Below are positions 52,535 through 60,727 of a stretch of 64,000 bases of DNA, one piece after another. The translations under genes were made by a program, and so were the position numbers. Location: assembly GCA_964433755.1 (NCBI GenBank), contig CAYSSR010000001.1:1488001-1552000 (forward strand), given 5' to 3'. Origin of the DNA: JAUVXJ01 sp964433755 (GTDB lineage Bacteria > Chloroflexota > Anaerolineae > UBA7937 > B3-Chlor). The notes beneath the pieces were generated by a model, which saw nothing but the letters and a program-made list of their open reading frames with translations, ran no database searches and was not told the origin of the DNA. Numbering within the stretch: the stretch's first letter is position 1; each line of letters opens with the position of its first letter.

Positions 52535-53728
52535 ATGGAGCGTATCGTGCAGTACCGCAAGTTTGGCAGATTGGACTGGAAAGCGTCGGTGCTAGGTCTT
52601 GGCTGCATGCGTTTCCCCTTGCTCGACGAGGATTGGTCTCACATTGATGAGGCTGAGGCCATCCGCATGATTCGCTATGGTATCGACCACGGCATCAACT
52701 ACCTGGATACAGCCGCCCCCTACCATCGGGGATGTAGCGAGCCACTGGTCGGCAAAGCGTTGTCAGATGGTTACCGCCAGAAAGTCAAGCTGGCCACGAA
52801 ATTGACCCCTGCGATGATCGAGTCCGGCGATGACCTCGACCGCTTCTTCGACGAGCAGCTCGAACGACTGCAGACCGACAAGATCGATTTCTACCTCCTA
52901 CACGGACTGAACAGGCAGTTCTGGAAGCTTATGCAGGAGTGGAACGCCATCCGTTGGGCGGAGGGCAAGATGGCCTCCGGCCAGATCGGTCATCTGGGCT
53001 TCTCCTTCCACGATGAGTACGATGTCTTCAAGGAAATCGTGGACGCCTATGACAACTGGACCTTCTGCCAAATACAGTACAACTACATGGACGTTGACAA
53101 CCAGGCAGGTCGTCGCGGACTGGAATATGCCGCCGGGAAGAACCTGGCAGTGGTCATCATGGAACCCATTCGCGGAGGACTCCTGGCCAAGGAACCACCG
53201 GAGCTTGTCGCCGAAGTCTGGCAGACCTCCTCCGCTGACCGTAGTCTGGCGGAGTGGGCGCTCCAGTGGGTCTGGAACCATCCCGAAGTGTCCCTCGTCC
53301 TCAGCGGCATGAGCACTATGCAGCAAGTAATCGAGAATGTGGCCGCCGCCGAACGATCCGGACCAGGCAGACTAACCGAGGATGAGCTTTCTCTGATTGA
53401 TAAGGTGCGAGAGGCCTATCTTGGCTACAGCCCTGTGCCCTGCACCAAGTGCGGCTACTGCATGCCCTGTCCCAACGGGGTTGAGATTCCCACTATCTTC
53501 AATGTCTTCAACGAAGCGACGATGTATGACAGCTTCTCCAACGCGCGATTCCTCTACACGGGCGGCGCTCTTGACGGGCTTAAGGACGGCCAACGGGCCG
53601 ACAACTGCCAGGAATGTATGGAATGCGTGGAGAAATGCCCACAGCAGATACCCATCCCCGACTGGCTCAGGAAAGCCCACGAGAAGCTATCCGTCACAGA
53701 CCTCGAGTCCCCGACTTCACCGGAATAG
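52535..53728 (+). CDS. Aldo/keto reductase with C-terminal [4Fe-4S] domain
   Basis: This 397-aa protein runs from ATG 52535, with GTG 52547 (GGAG 6 nt before) as alternative. The AKR tetrad is D58 and Y63 in NYLDTAAPYHRG, K89 in KLATKL and H123 in YLLHGLN. After the barrel, CTKCGYCMPCPNGVEIP and CQECMECVEKCPQQIPIP supply cysteines for one or two [4Fe-4S] clusters, as in the anaerobic AKR_Fe-S group. It should reduce a carbonyl with NAD(P)H or ferredoxin. It is the only plus-strand gene in the 46-64 kb block, divergent from copy 1 of the OYE-type reductase (172 nt apart). Confidence 0.9.
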   Translation: MERIVQYRKFGRLDWKASVLGLGCMRFPLLDEDWSHIDEAEAIRMIRYGIDHGINYLDTAAPYHRGCSEPLVGKALSDGYRQKVKLATKLTPAMIESGDDLDRFFDEQLERLQTDKIDFYLLHGLNRQFWKLMQEWNAIRWAEGKMASGQIGHLGFSFHDEYDVFKEIVDAYDNWTFCQIQYNYMDVDNQAGRRGLEYAAGKNLAVVIMEPIRGGLLAKEPPELVAEVWQTSSADRSLAEWALQWVWNHPEVSLVLSGMSTMQQVIENVAAAERSGPGRLTEDELSLIDKVREAYLGYSPVPCTKCGYCMPCPNGVEIPTIFNVFNEATMYDSFSNARFLYTGGALDGLKDGQRADNCQECMECVEKCPQQIPIPDWLRKAHEKLSVTDLESPTSPE

Positions 53729-53765
53729 CCGCCAGCACCGTCGAAGCCTGCCCCTAGTAGCCTGG

Positions 53766-54008
53766 CTACATCTTCTCCAGAGTGTGCTCATGGAATAGCA
53801 TGTACGCGCCTTCGTTGACCTTGCCCGCACCGCTGGCCTGGTCCACCTCGACGTAAACAAACTCGCTGTACGGATCCATCGCCTCCGGCCAGTCTACCCA
53901 GAGACCAACAGTGCCCTCGGCACCAAGCAATGTGAACTCTGTGCAGGCCGGCCAGTTCACAGGCTCCGCTTTGATTCTAACCTTGTCACCGACCTCGAAC
54001 TCAGCCAT
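53766..54008 (-). CDS. Small beta-rich protein of unknown function (80 aa)
   Basis: I start at ATG 54008, 7 nt after GAGGAG. The protein begins EFEVGDKVRIKAEPVNWPAC, has LLGAEGTVGLWVDWPEAMDP and ends with LFHEHTLEKM. The Gly-Asp-Lys-Val-Arg-Ile start and Gly-Thr-Val turn recall small SH3/KOW-like barrels, including nitrile-hydratase-type and metal-carrier small subunits, but I make no assignment. It is encoded 37 nt after the MaoC-like gene, probably as its partner, and is convergent with the aldo/keto reductase. Confidence 0.65.
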   Translation of the reverse strand: MAEFEVGDKVRIKAEPVNWPACTEFTLLGAEGTVGLWVDWPEAMDPYSEFVYVEVDQASGAGKVNEGAYMLFHEHTLEKM

Positions 54009-54045
54009 CCCATGTCTCCTCACACGTTTACGTTCTGCGATAGCC

Positions 54046-55248
54046 CTAGCGCCTGAATACCTTCTTGGCATTCGGATACTTGTCTTCTCTCGAGACAAGC
54101 TTGACGGTGGCCAGGGCCATGTCGGTGATACTTCCTCTCAAGTTGAGACACCAAACGCTCAGATCTACCAGGTGTTCTTCGTCGTCGACGTGCTTGTTGA
54201 GAACCTTGCCGTTGATGAGGAGGGCATCACCAACGGGAGTCCGCCATACGTGGCGCCACCCGAATCTGCAGACGAAACCATCGTCACCCATCCAGTTGGT
54301 GATCAGCCGGCACATGGGGTACCGGGACTGAACGTTGTAGATCCAGGCACGCGGACCGCCTTCGAACTGCGCCGCGCGGTCATTGCCGTGGCGGCCACCG
54401 TGAACAGGATAGAGTAGGTCCGTGTCTCTGTCTGGAACGTACCCGCCCATAACGGGGCCACCCAGAGGTTCCTCGTACCTCGTGAAAGTCCTCTCGGGTA
54501 CCCCGCCGGCGGGCACCGGCGGGCCGCCGAAATCCATGGTCAGGAAGGTCGTGGGGCCGTCGGTGATAGTCCCCATGTCCTCTCCAACTTCGACGTCCTC
54601 CCAGTAGCGTATTCCCGCGCCGAGTGGCTTTTCGTTCTCGAAGACCTCGGCCAGGTAGTCCAGTTCCTTCTGGGTATAGCCATAGTCGTCGAAGTACTTG
54701 TCCACGGGCGGGGGGCCTTCGTGCAGGGTAACCTCGACGAACTGTTTGAACGTGCCGATGATCTCGTCCCGCTGGTTGATGTAGTCACACTGACCATCTA
54801 CGTAGCGGAACTTGCGTGGCCCTTTGCCGCTGAGGTCGGTGGAATCCTCCAGCGTGGGACGCAGCGCCCACGTCCTGATGATGTCACCGGGACGGACGGG
54901 CTGGTAGTACTCGTAGTCGTGTCCCATCAGATAGAAGGTCAGGAACAGACCCTTTCGCGTCTTCAACATGCTTTCCATGGGCTTCAGACGTTCCAGATAG
55001 AAGGGGTGGGCTATCAGGCTACCCCAGCGGGTCGCAACCGCATACTCCTCCAGATTCCAGAAAGGGTTCCACGGATCCACCCCGGAGACGTATCCCTTCA
55101 GTATCTCTGCGGTGATGATCGGGTCGCCCTTCATGGGAGGAGGCGCATCCGGTGGCGCCTTGTACCAGCCCGCTCGGGTGTCAGCCTCCTTCTCGAAACT
55201 CTCCAGAATCTCTTTTTCAACGTCGCTGTACTTGCCGCGAACCGTCAT
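54046..55248 (-). CDS. MaoC/FAS1-like hot-dog protein (double domain), copy 1
   Basis: This 400-aa protein has ATG 55248 after CAGGGAGG. The N-terminal hot-dog half has VDPWNPFWNLEEYA then WGSLIAHPFYLERL; the usual hydratase His after Asn-Pro is Trp here. The C-terminal half has FTRYEEPLGGPVMGG, ITNWMGDDGFVCRFGWRHVW and GDALLINGKVLNKHV. It shares the block NWMGDxG with the larger protein at 58412..59839. Likely an acyl-CoA hydratase/dehydratase-type protein, but the missing His makes catalysis by the usual route doubtful in this half. Confidence 0.75.
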   Translation of the reverse strand: MTVRGKYSDVEKEILESFEKEADTRAGWYKAPPDAPPPMKGDPIITAEILKGYVSGVDPWNPFWNLEEYAVATRWGSLIAHPFYLERLKPMESMLKTRKGLFLTFYLMGHDYEYYQPVRPGDIIRTWALRPTLEDSTDLSGKGPRKFRYVDGQCDYINQRDEIIGTFKQFVEVTLHEGPPPVDKYFDDYGYTQKELDYLAEVFENEKPLGAGIRYWEDVEVGEDMGTITDGPTTFLTMDFGGPPVPAGGVPERTFTRYEEPLGGPVMGGYVPDRDTDLLYPVHGGRHGNDRAAQFEGGPRAWIYNVQSRYPMCRLITNWMGDDGFVCRFGWRHVWRTPVGDALLINGKVLNKHVDDEEHLVDLSVWCLNLRGSITDMALATVKLVSREDKYPNAKKVFRR

Positions 55249-55380
55249 TCTGCCTCCCTGCCGTTCTACGTATCACGCAGACCACCGGGAACTCTCTTTC
55301 GCTGGGAACTAGTAGCCAGCCTCGAACTGCCGCCACAGTCCCACAGTCGTCCTCCGAAGAGGGGCATCGACCGCCGCCGA

Positions 55381-55803
55381 CTAGTGCGGGATTCCTAGCT
55401 CGATCGTCTTTCCTTCGAGATCGGTGCGGGTGAAACTGAGGTATGCCACCTTGATGTCGGTGAATCTGCCCGCCTCAATCTGATACATGATGACGCCATG
55501 GTAATCGAAGCTCTCTCCAGCGCTTACTCTGCCGAAAGGAGAATCGTCATCGTTCTTCAGCGCCGTGAAGTGTGTCCACATCTGTATCGCGAGGGTGTCC
55601 TCATCGCTCACAAAGCGTTCAACGTGCAGCTCTTCGGAGAACGATTTCCAGATCCTGGCGTAGTGATCCTTCATGCCCTGCATGCCGCTGATCTCGAGCG
55701 TTCCGTTGATCACCGTCGCGTTCGGGTCAATGTAGTCCTCGAAAGCCGTAGCGTCGCGCGCGTTGAAACGGTTGATGTAGTCGTCAAACACTTCTCTTTT
55801 CAT
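55381..55803 (-). CDS. SnoaL-like (NTF2-fold) protein, third copy
   Basis: This 140-aa protein has ATG 55803 after AAAGGGAG. FDDYINRFNARDATAFEDYI, PNATVINGTLEISGMQGMKD, IQMWTHFTALKNDDDSPFGR and DYHGVIMYQIEAGRFTDIKV make a single-domain SnoaL/ketosteroid-isomerase-like fold of normal length. It lies between the OYE-type reductase copy 2 and the MaoC-like copy 1, mirroring the position of the second copy next to reductase copy 1. Confidence 0.8.
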   Translation of the reverse strand: MKREVFDDYINRFNARDATAFEDYIDPNATVINGTLEISGMQGMKDHYARIWKSFSEELHVERFVSDEDTLAIQMWTHFTALKNDDDSPFGRVSAGESFDYHGVIMYQIEAGRFTDIKVAYLSFTRTDLEGKTIELGIPH

Positions 55804-56045
55804 CTTGGCTCCCTTTCGAGCTGTGCCTATCGCCGACTCGAGCCTTTGCGCCCCTGCCAGGCGCTGTCTTCCCCGTTCATCCGTCTCATCGACCTCTCAC
55901 GGGTCCCTTTCCTCTCACCACGTGGATCCAAAGAGTGTACCAGGAGAACCGGCCCAGAAGAGGCATGGCGCCGATCTCCTTCGGGTGCTTGGTGCTTGGG
56001 TTTGCGGAAACGAGTGGCGGACCAACGTCGACAGCCTCGCGCTTG

Positions 56046-58136
56046 CTAGACGGCGCGTCCAACGCGTGCACCGTCAGCTACAGCGTCCACTATGAGGCGT
56101 GGGTCGTTGCAGTCCCCAATAGCATAGACTTCGGGAGCACTCCCCTCCAGGCTCTCGAGCAGCGCAGTGTCTGGCAGCAAAGGCAAGGCTGTCACGATCG
56201 AATCTGCTTCAATGGTCTGTCTGCTGCCCTCCTTCGTAGTGATGATCAGCCCCTCGTCTGTGATCTCCTCATACTTGACGCCGGACAACATCACCACTCC
56301 TCTTTCATCCAGCCAGTTGAGAAGGTGCGGCTTGATGAATATCTCCAACAACCCGTCCCCGATTTCGTCAGCCGTCTCCAGTATGGTCACCTGTCTGCCT
56401 CGCCTGACCAGGAACTCTGCTGTCTGGCAGCCGTGTATGCCGCCTCCTACGATAACCACTTTCTTGCCGATCGGCATCCACAACTTGGTGAGCCACCTTA
56501 GCAGCCTGGGGCCAGTGAACCTCAAGACACTCCTGAGCCGCCGGTGCAGAGCGTCACTGGTCACCACATTGTGCCGATCGATGCCAGGAATCTCGGGGAT
56601 GTTGTGCCTTCCTCCCGCGGCGACGATCAATACATCGGGCTTGGCCTCTTCCACAACTGACCGATTGACCTCTTTGCCCAGCCGCTTCTTCACACCGAGC
56701 TTGGTGACCTGAGTCTCGTAGTAGCTGACGAGGCCCAGCGTATCTTCCCGGTCGAACCCTTTCACGAGGGCAGCCAGGAGCAATGATCCGCCCAGCCTCG
56801 GCTCTCTGTCGCACACTATTACTTCGTGTCCCCTCGAGGCGGCCACTATGGCCGTCTCCATCCCCGCAGGTCCGCCACCGACCACCATGACCCGTTTCTT
56901 CTTCCCAGCCGGCTTGATTTCGTATTCCTTCTCTCTGCCATAGGCTGCGTTCACCTGGCACAGGGGAGGATTTCCCTTCTCGTTGTTGTCAAAGCAGGTC
57001 AAACATCCTGTGCAAGGGCGGATGTCCTCCAATCTTCCTTCAGCTATCTTGTTGGGGAGCTCGGGATCTGCCATCAAGCGTCTGTTGAAGCTGACGAAGT
57101 CCACGGCGCTGCGGCGTAGCAGTTGCTCGCTGAGCTCCGGGTCGAGCCTGCCCACGGCAATCACAGGTATGGAGAGCGCTTTCTTGACAGCGATGGCTGG
57201 AGGCACCCAGCCTCCCGCGCCGTGCCGGCTCGCGTCCACCTCCCGCTCATCCAGTGGAAACGGGATCTCGGGGTAGAGAGCTATGTCGGGGAACTGGGTA
57301 CTATCACGCAGGCCGGAGTGTTGCGGCTTGCTGTAGAACTCGACTCGCACATGAATAGCGTCGGCACCGGCGGCTTGCAGGATCTTGGCGATGCCCTGGC
57401 ACTCCTCGGGGGTCATGCCATTCTCCAGCCCCGGCTCGGCGCCGTTTATCAGAACGATGATGGCGAAGTCCTTGCCGTTGAGCCTCTTCACCTCCTTGAT
57501 GATGTCAACCACGATCTTGGCTCGGCCTTCCAGGCTGCCGACACCGTAAGCGTCCTGGCGCTTGTTCCAGGCGCGAGACAGGAAGCTATTGAGCAGATGA
57601 TTGCAGCCAGCATTCAACTCTATGCCTTCGAACCCGGCCTTCTTGGCCCTCTCCACCTGGTCTCCGAATGCTTCCACGATCCCTTCGATCTCAGCAGCGG
57701 CTAGCTCTTTGGGAACTGCAAGATGTGGAAGGGGCAACTCGCTCTTGCTCAGTGATGAGGCGGCCAACGGCTGGACACCCGAAGCCGCCAGAAATGGCGG
57801 AAGCATCGGCCCCAGGTGAAACGTCTGCAAGAACGCGGGGCACCCTTGTTTGTGGATGGTCTCGGTCAGTCTGGCCATGCGGGGGAGATACCTGTCATGA
57901 TCCAGCGCGTATCCCCTCCCGGGAGGAACGCCCAGAGGAGCTGCTCCCACCGTTACGATACCAGCACCGCCCTTGGCCCAAGCCTCGTAGATGTCGATCG
58001 CTTCTTGCTGGATGTAGCCATCTTCCCAAGGATAGAAACCCGGCGAAGAGCCTGTCTTCAGCAGGCGGTTCCTGGTGCGCACCGTACCTATGTAGCCGGG
58101 TTCCATTAGCTTCCGAAATCTCTCGCTGCTACTCAT
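56046..58136 (-). CDS. Old-Yellow-Enzyme-type FMN/Fe-S/FAD reductase, copy 2
   Basis: This 696-aa paralogue of the enzyme at 50263..52362 has the same three-part layout. The barrel motif is GFEGIELNAGCNHLLNSFLS: again Asn-Ala-Gly with His two residues later, not His-Ala-Ala-His. The cluster motif is CTGCLTCFDNNEKGNPPLC. FAD and NAD(P)H loops are RVMVVGGGPAGMETAIVAAS and KKVVIVGGGIHGCQTAEFLV. ATG 58136 follows AAAGGGGAG. It is transcribed between the large and small MaoC-like genes. Confidence 0.88.
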   Translation of the reverse strand: MSSSERFRKLMEPGYIGTVRTRNRLLKTGSSPGFYPWEDGYIQQEAIDIYEAWAKGGAGIVTVGAAPLGVPPGRGYALDHDRYLPRMARLTETIHKQGCPAFLQTFHLGPMLPPFLAASGVQPLAASSLSKSELPLPHLAVPKELAAAEIEGIVEAFGDQVERAKKAGFEGIELNAGCNHLLNSFLSRAWNKRQDAYGVGSLEGRAKIVVDIIKEVKRLNGKDFAIIVLINGAEPGLENGMTPEECQGIAKILQAAGADAIHVRVEFYSKPQHSGLRDSTQFPDIALYPEIPFPLDEREVDASRHGAGGWVPPAIAVKKALSIPVIAVGRLDPELSEQLLRRSAVDFVSFNRRLMADPELPNKIAEGRLEDIRPCTGCLTCFDNNEKGNPPLCQVNAAYGREKEYEIKPAGKKKRVMVVGGGPAGMETAIVAASRGHEVIVCDREPRLGGSLLLAALVKGFDREDTLGLVSYYETQVTKLGVKKRLGKEVNRSVVEEAKPDVLIVAAGGRHNIPEIPGIDRHNVVTSDALHRRLRSVLRFTGPRLLRWLTKLWMPIGKKVVIVGGGIHGCQTAEFLVRRGRQVTILETADEIGDGLLEIFIKPHLLNWLDERGVVMLSGVKYEEITDEGLIITTKEGSRQTIEADSIVTALPLLPDTALLESLEGSAPEVYAIGDCNDPRLIVDAVADGARVGRAV

Positions 58137-58411
58137 GGCCTATCTCCCCTTTGTAGATCACCCTGTCGTCACACCTCTCCCGTCGTCTCATTGTCGGATG
58201 ACTGCAGAGAGCCATCTCGAGATCAGTTGGTCCGTGAGACACTTCGTGTTTTCGCGAACCGCGCGCTGCTGTACTCCTCTTCAATCACAAAACGATGGTG
58301 ATCCAGATTCTCGTACACAGGCGTGTTCCATCCTACCTTGTCCAGCGGCGCGAACCGAATAACAGACCACAAGCCCCTTCGTCGCCTCTACCGTGAGTGC
58401 CTGGGACGTCT

Positions 58412-59839
58412 TCACGCTCTGCTGGATGGCAACTTGACCGTTGCACCCCCTGCCAGCCACATATCCCCTTCGATCGTCTCTATCCACCATCCAAGCTCTA
58501 CGAGAGGTTCTCCGTCTCGAAAGTACTTGTCGTAGACGTAGGATTTTACGAGCGCCAAATCACCCGTCAAGCCATGAGCAAGGGCGTGCTTTCCTTTCGT
58601 AGGCGGCATCTTCTCGAGGAAACGCTCTGCATCGGGGTTTGTGGGAACATCCTTGCCCAGAGCCCGGTGAGCCTCCGCAGGCATGATGCCCCAGCGGATG
58701 TTGCGAATCCAGCCGTGGTCACCCATCCAGTTGTTGATGTGCCGGACGGCGATGTCGCGGCCGAGGAAGTTGATCAAGACGGCTCTGGAGTCGGTCTGCC
58801 TATGGATGTCTGCCGTGTCTACGGCGGCACTGTCATCCTCATGCGTTGGTGGCATTGGTCCCTTGTCGGCGCCATCGGGCGCAACGGGAACGTAGTCCTC
58901 TCTGTTCGGGAGACGATAGATTCCATCCTCTTCGCCTCTGATCATGGTCTTGACGATCTTGGGATCCATGATCTCCTTTTTCAACGTCCGGCTCCCGCCG
59001 GTGCCCATGCCGTAGGGTGCGGTGGGGGCAAGTGACTCCAAGATGGGACCGTCCACAGTCCAGGTGGGTTCTTCGCCTATTCGCACGTCCTCCCAGTAGA
59101 GGACATCGCTACCACGACGCTTCTCCTTTGACCAGAGGTCCTTGATGTAGGCCCAATCCTCGTCGGTGTAGTAATGGGCAGGACGGGACATCCAGTCAGG
59201 GGCTTCCCACATCTCGTTGAAGCCCATCTTCGCCGGCCTCTTTCCCTCCCTGAAGATCCTCACGCTCTCAGTCACTCGAAAGACAACGTCGTTAACCTTC
59301 TCGCCCGTCTGATTGTAGATGCTGCCTGCCGATCGAAGAACAATACTCCGGTATGTCGAGCCCTCGGCAGGAGTGTAGTCAGTGACGTGACGTGAATCCA
59401 CAACGAGATAGAGAGTGTCGCCAGGGTAGACGGGTTTGTGGGACGTGACGCTGTGATTGAGCTGAGAGACCAACAGCGTATCTCTGGCGTCAGGTGGATA
59501 TGGAACCATGAAGGTGTCGTCGTGAGCGCCGAAGCAGGGCATGGCGATGATATCCCTGTAGCCCAGCTTCCTGGCATACTCGGCGTCATGGAGGACACGA
59601 TTCTCGGGATCGTACTTCTCGTTGTTGTAGCGCACCATGGCCTCTGTTACCGCAAACGAAGGTCCGACACCAGGGGTATCCACGGGCAACGTACCTGACA
59701 CCAGAGCCTGTACGTCGATGGGACCGCGCTCTTCGAGGGCCTTGTTGTCAGCCAAGTACTTGTCGACAAGGGGTCTTTCCTTCTCGGTGTAGGCACCAGG
59801 ATACAGGACCACGAAATCATCTGGATCGTAGCTGCCCAT
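58412..59839 (-). CDS. MaoC-like hot-dog protein (double domain), copy 2
   Basis: This is a 475-aa protein. The N-terminal hot-dog half contains NNEKYDPENRVLHDAEYARK and LGYRDIIAMPCFGAHDD, then YPGDTLYLVVDSRHVTDYTP. The C-terminal half has YWEDVRIGEEPTWTVDGPIL, HINNWMGDHGWIRNIRWGIM and TGDLALVKSYVYDKYF. It is about 75 residues longer than copy 1, with an extra N-terminus and a linker at about 320-350. The start overlaps nothing and follows the nitroreductase stop by 10 nt, so the two genes are co-transcribed. The substrate is unknown. Confidence 0.75.
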   Translation of the reverse strand: MGSYDPDDFVVLYPGAYTEKERPLVDKYLADNKALEERGPIDVQALVSGTLPVDTPGVGPSFAVTEAMVRYNNEKYDPENRVLHDAEYARKLGYRDIIAMPCFGAHDDTFMVPYPPDARDTLLVSQLNHSVTSHKPVYPGDTLYLVVDSRHVTDYTPAEGSTYRSIVLRSAGSIYNQTGEKVNDVVFRVTESVRIFREGKRPAKMGFNEMWEAPDWMSRPAHYYTDEDWAYIKDLWSKEKRRGSDVLYWEDVRIGEEPTWTVDGPILESLAPTAPYGMGTGGSRTLKKEIMDPKIVKTMIRGEEDGIYRLPNREDYVPVAPDGADKGPMPPTHEDDSAAVDTADIHRQTDSRAVLINFLGRDIAVRHINNWMGDHGWIRNIRWGIMPAEAHRALGKDVPTNPDAERFLEKMPPTKGKHALAHGLTGDLALVKSYVYDKYFRDGEPLVELGWWIETIEGDMWLAGGATVKLPSSRA

Positions 59840-59849
59840 CCTTCACACC

Positions 59850-60485
59850 CTACTTTCGATACCCTACCGGATGATTCAAGAGCACATGCTGAGTGTCACG
59901 CAGTCCAAGCAGATCTTTCACCTTTTCTGCTTCCACAGACGCGCGCGGCCTGGTCCCTACTCCCGTCGCAGCGCAGAATAGTGATATGTTCTGGGAAACG
60001 ATACCGGCATCGATCGCTCCCCATTCGGGTTTCAATTCCGGCGGTCCAAACTTGAAACGAGAGATGTCAGATACCAGGATGATCTGTATGGGAGGGTTGG
60101 ACGGTGGGGGCGGCGGAGGCGGTGGTGGACCATCTGCATCCTTGGGTCTGGGAGGCGGTGTCATCATGATCTGCAACCGAAAGTCACCGGCCAGTACCGG
60201 CTTCAAGGCATGATCATCGGCATCATAGAGGTAGACACCGTCCTTCATGAATAGATAGACGTCGATGTCATGGGCGTTTTGCGCTGACGACGCCGTACGC
60301 TTGCCTTGGTCGGGCCGGTTGATGCCATTTGCTGCCCATAACAGGTCGGATAGGTCCTCCAAGCTCAAGTCTCGATCAGACCACTCCAGAGCGGAGGCTT
60401 TCACCGACAGGGTCTCCATGAACGGAAGCCCCCGTTTCTTGTTGGGGTTGGGCAATTGGATGCTCACCAGTCCTGCGCTCTGCAT
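59850..60485 (-). CDS. Nitroreductase-family flavoprotein (SagB-like) with polyproline insert
   Basis: I start at ATG 60485, preceded by GGAGGG, giving 211 aa; upstream codons to 60623 are Arg/Gln-rich and not family-like. SLEDLSDLLWAANGINRPDQ, GKRTASSAQNAHDIDVYLFM, GVYLYDADDHALKPVLAGDF and DAGIVSQNISLFCAATGVGT match the FMN-binding nitroreductase fold. Inserted before the SDISRF strand is a proline run (about residues 112-132: PPPRPKDADG then nine prolines). The fold's C-terminal helix with HVLLNHPVGY is intact. The insert is in frame and may reach between subunits. Confidence 0.85.
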   Translation of the reverse strand: MQSAGLVSIQLPNPNKKRGLPFMETLSVKASALEWSDRDLSLEDLSDLLWAANGINRPDQGKRTASSAQNAHDIDVYLFMKDGVYLYDADDHALKPVLAGDFRLQIMMTPPPRPKDADGPPPPPPPPPSNPPIQIILVSDISRFKFGPPELKPEWGAIDAGIVSQNISLFCAATGVGTRPRASVEAEKVKDLLGLRDTQHVLLNHPVGYRK

Positions 60486-60727
60486 TCTACCCTCCGAATC
60501 TGCGAGTCCCTTGGCTCCGCTCCTACCAACCTGCCTTCTACCAGCTCGTTGCTCGTGCTGCTGCCGACCCTCTTCTCTCTGCATTCGTGGCAGCCCAGGC
60601 TCGCCAGGAGCCTGGCCAACCAAGTGCCCTGCGGCTACTGCAGATCAGACGTGCAGAGCCCATGGGGCAACACGCGTGCACCGTGGATACTCAAGGTCAT
60701 CCCTCTTGAACTGGTCGCCCGATGGCC

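Noticed and set aside
58223..58363. Minus-strand 45-codon frame reading APLDKVGWNTPVYENLDHHR before a stop
   Set aside because: It looks protein-like and may be a gene relic, but it is bounded upstream by a stop, has no start codon, and I could not assign a family.
60095..60135. GGC/GGT-rich simple repeat resembling a microsatellite
   Set aside because: It is in frame and encodes the polyproline insert of the nitroreductase, so it is reported there and not as a repeat element.
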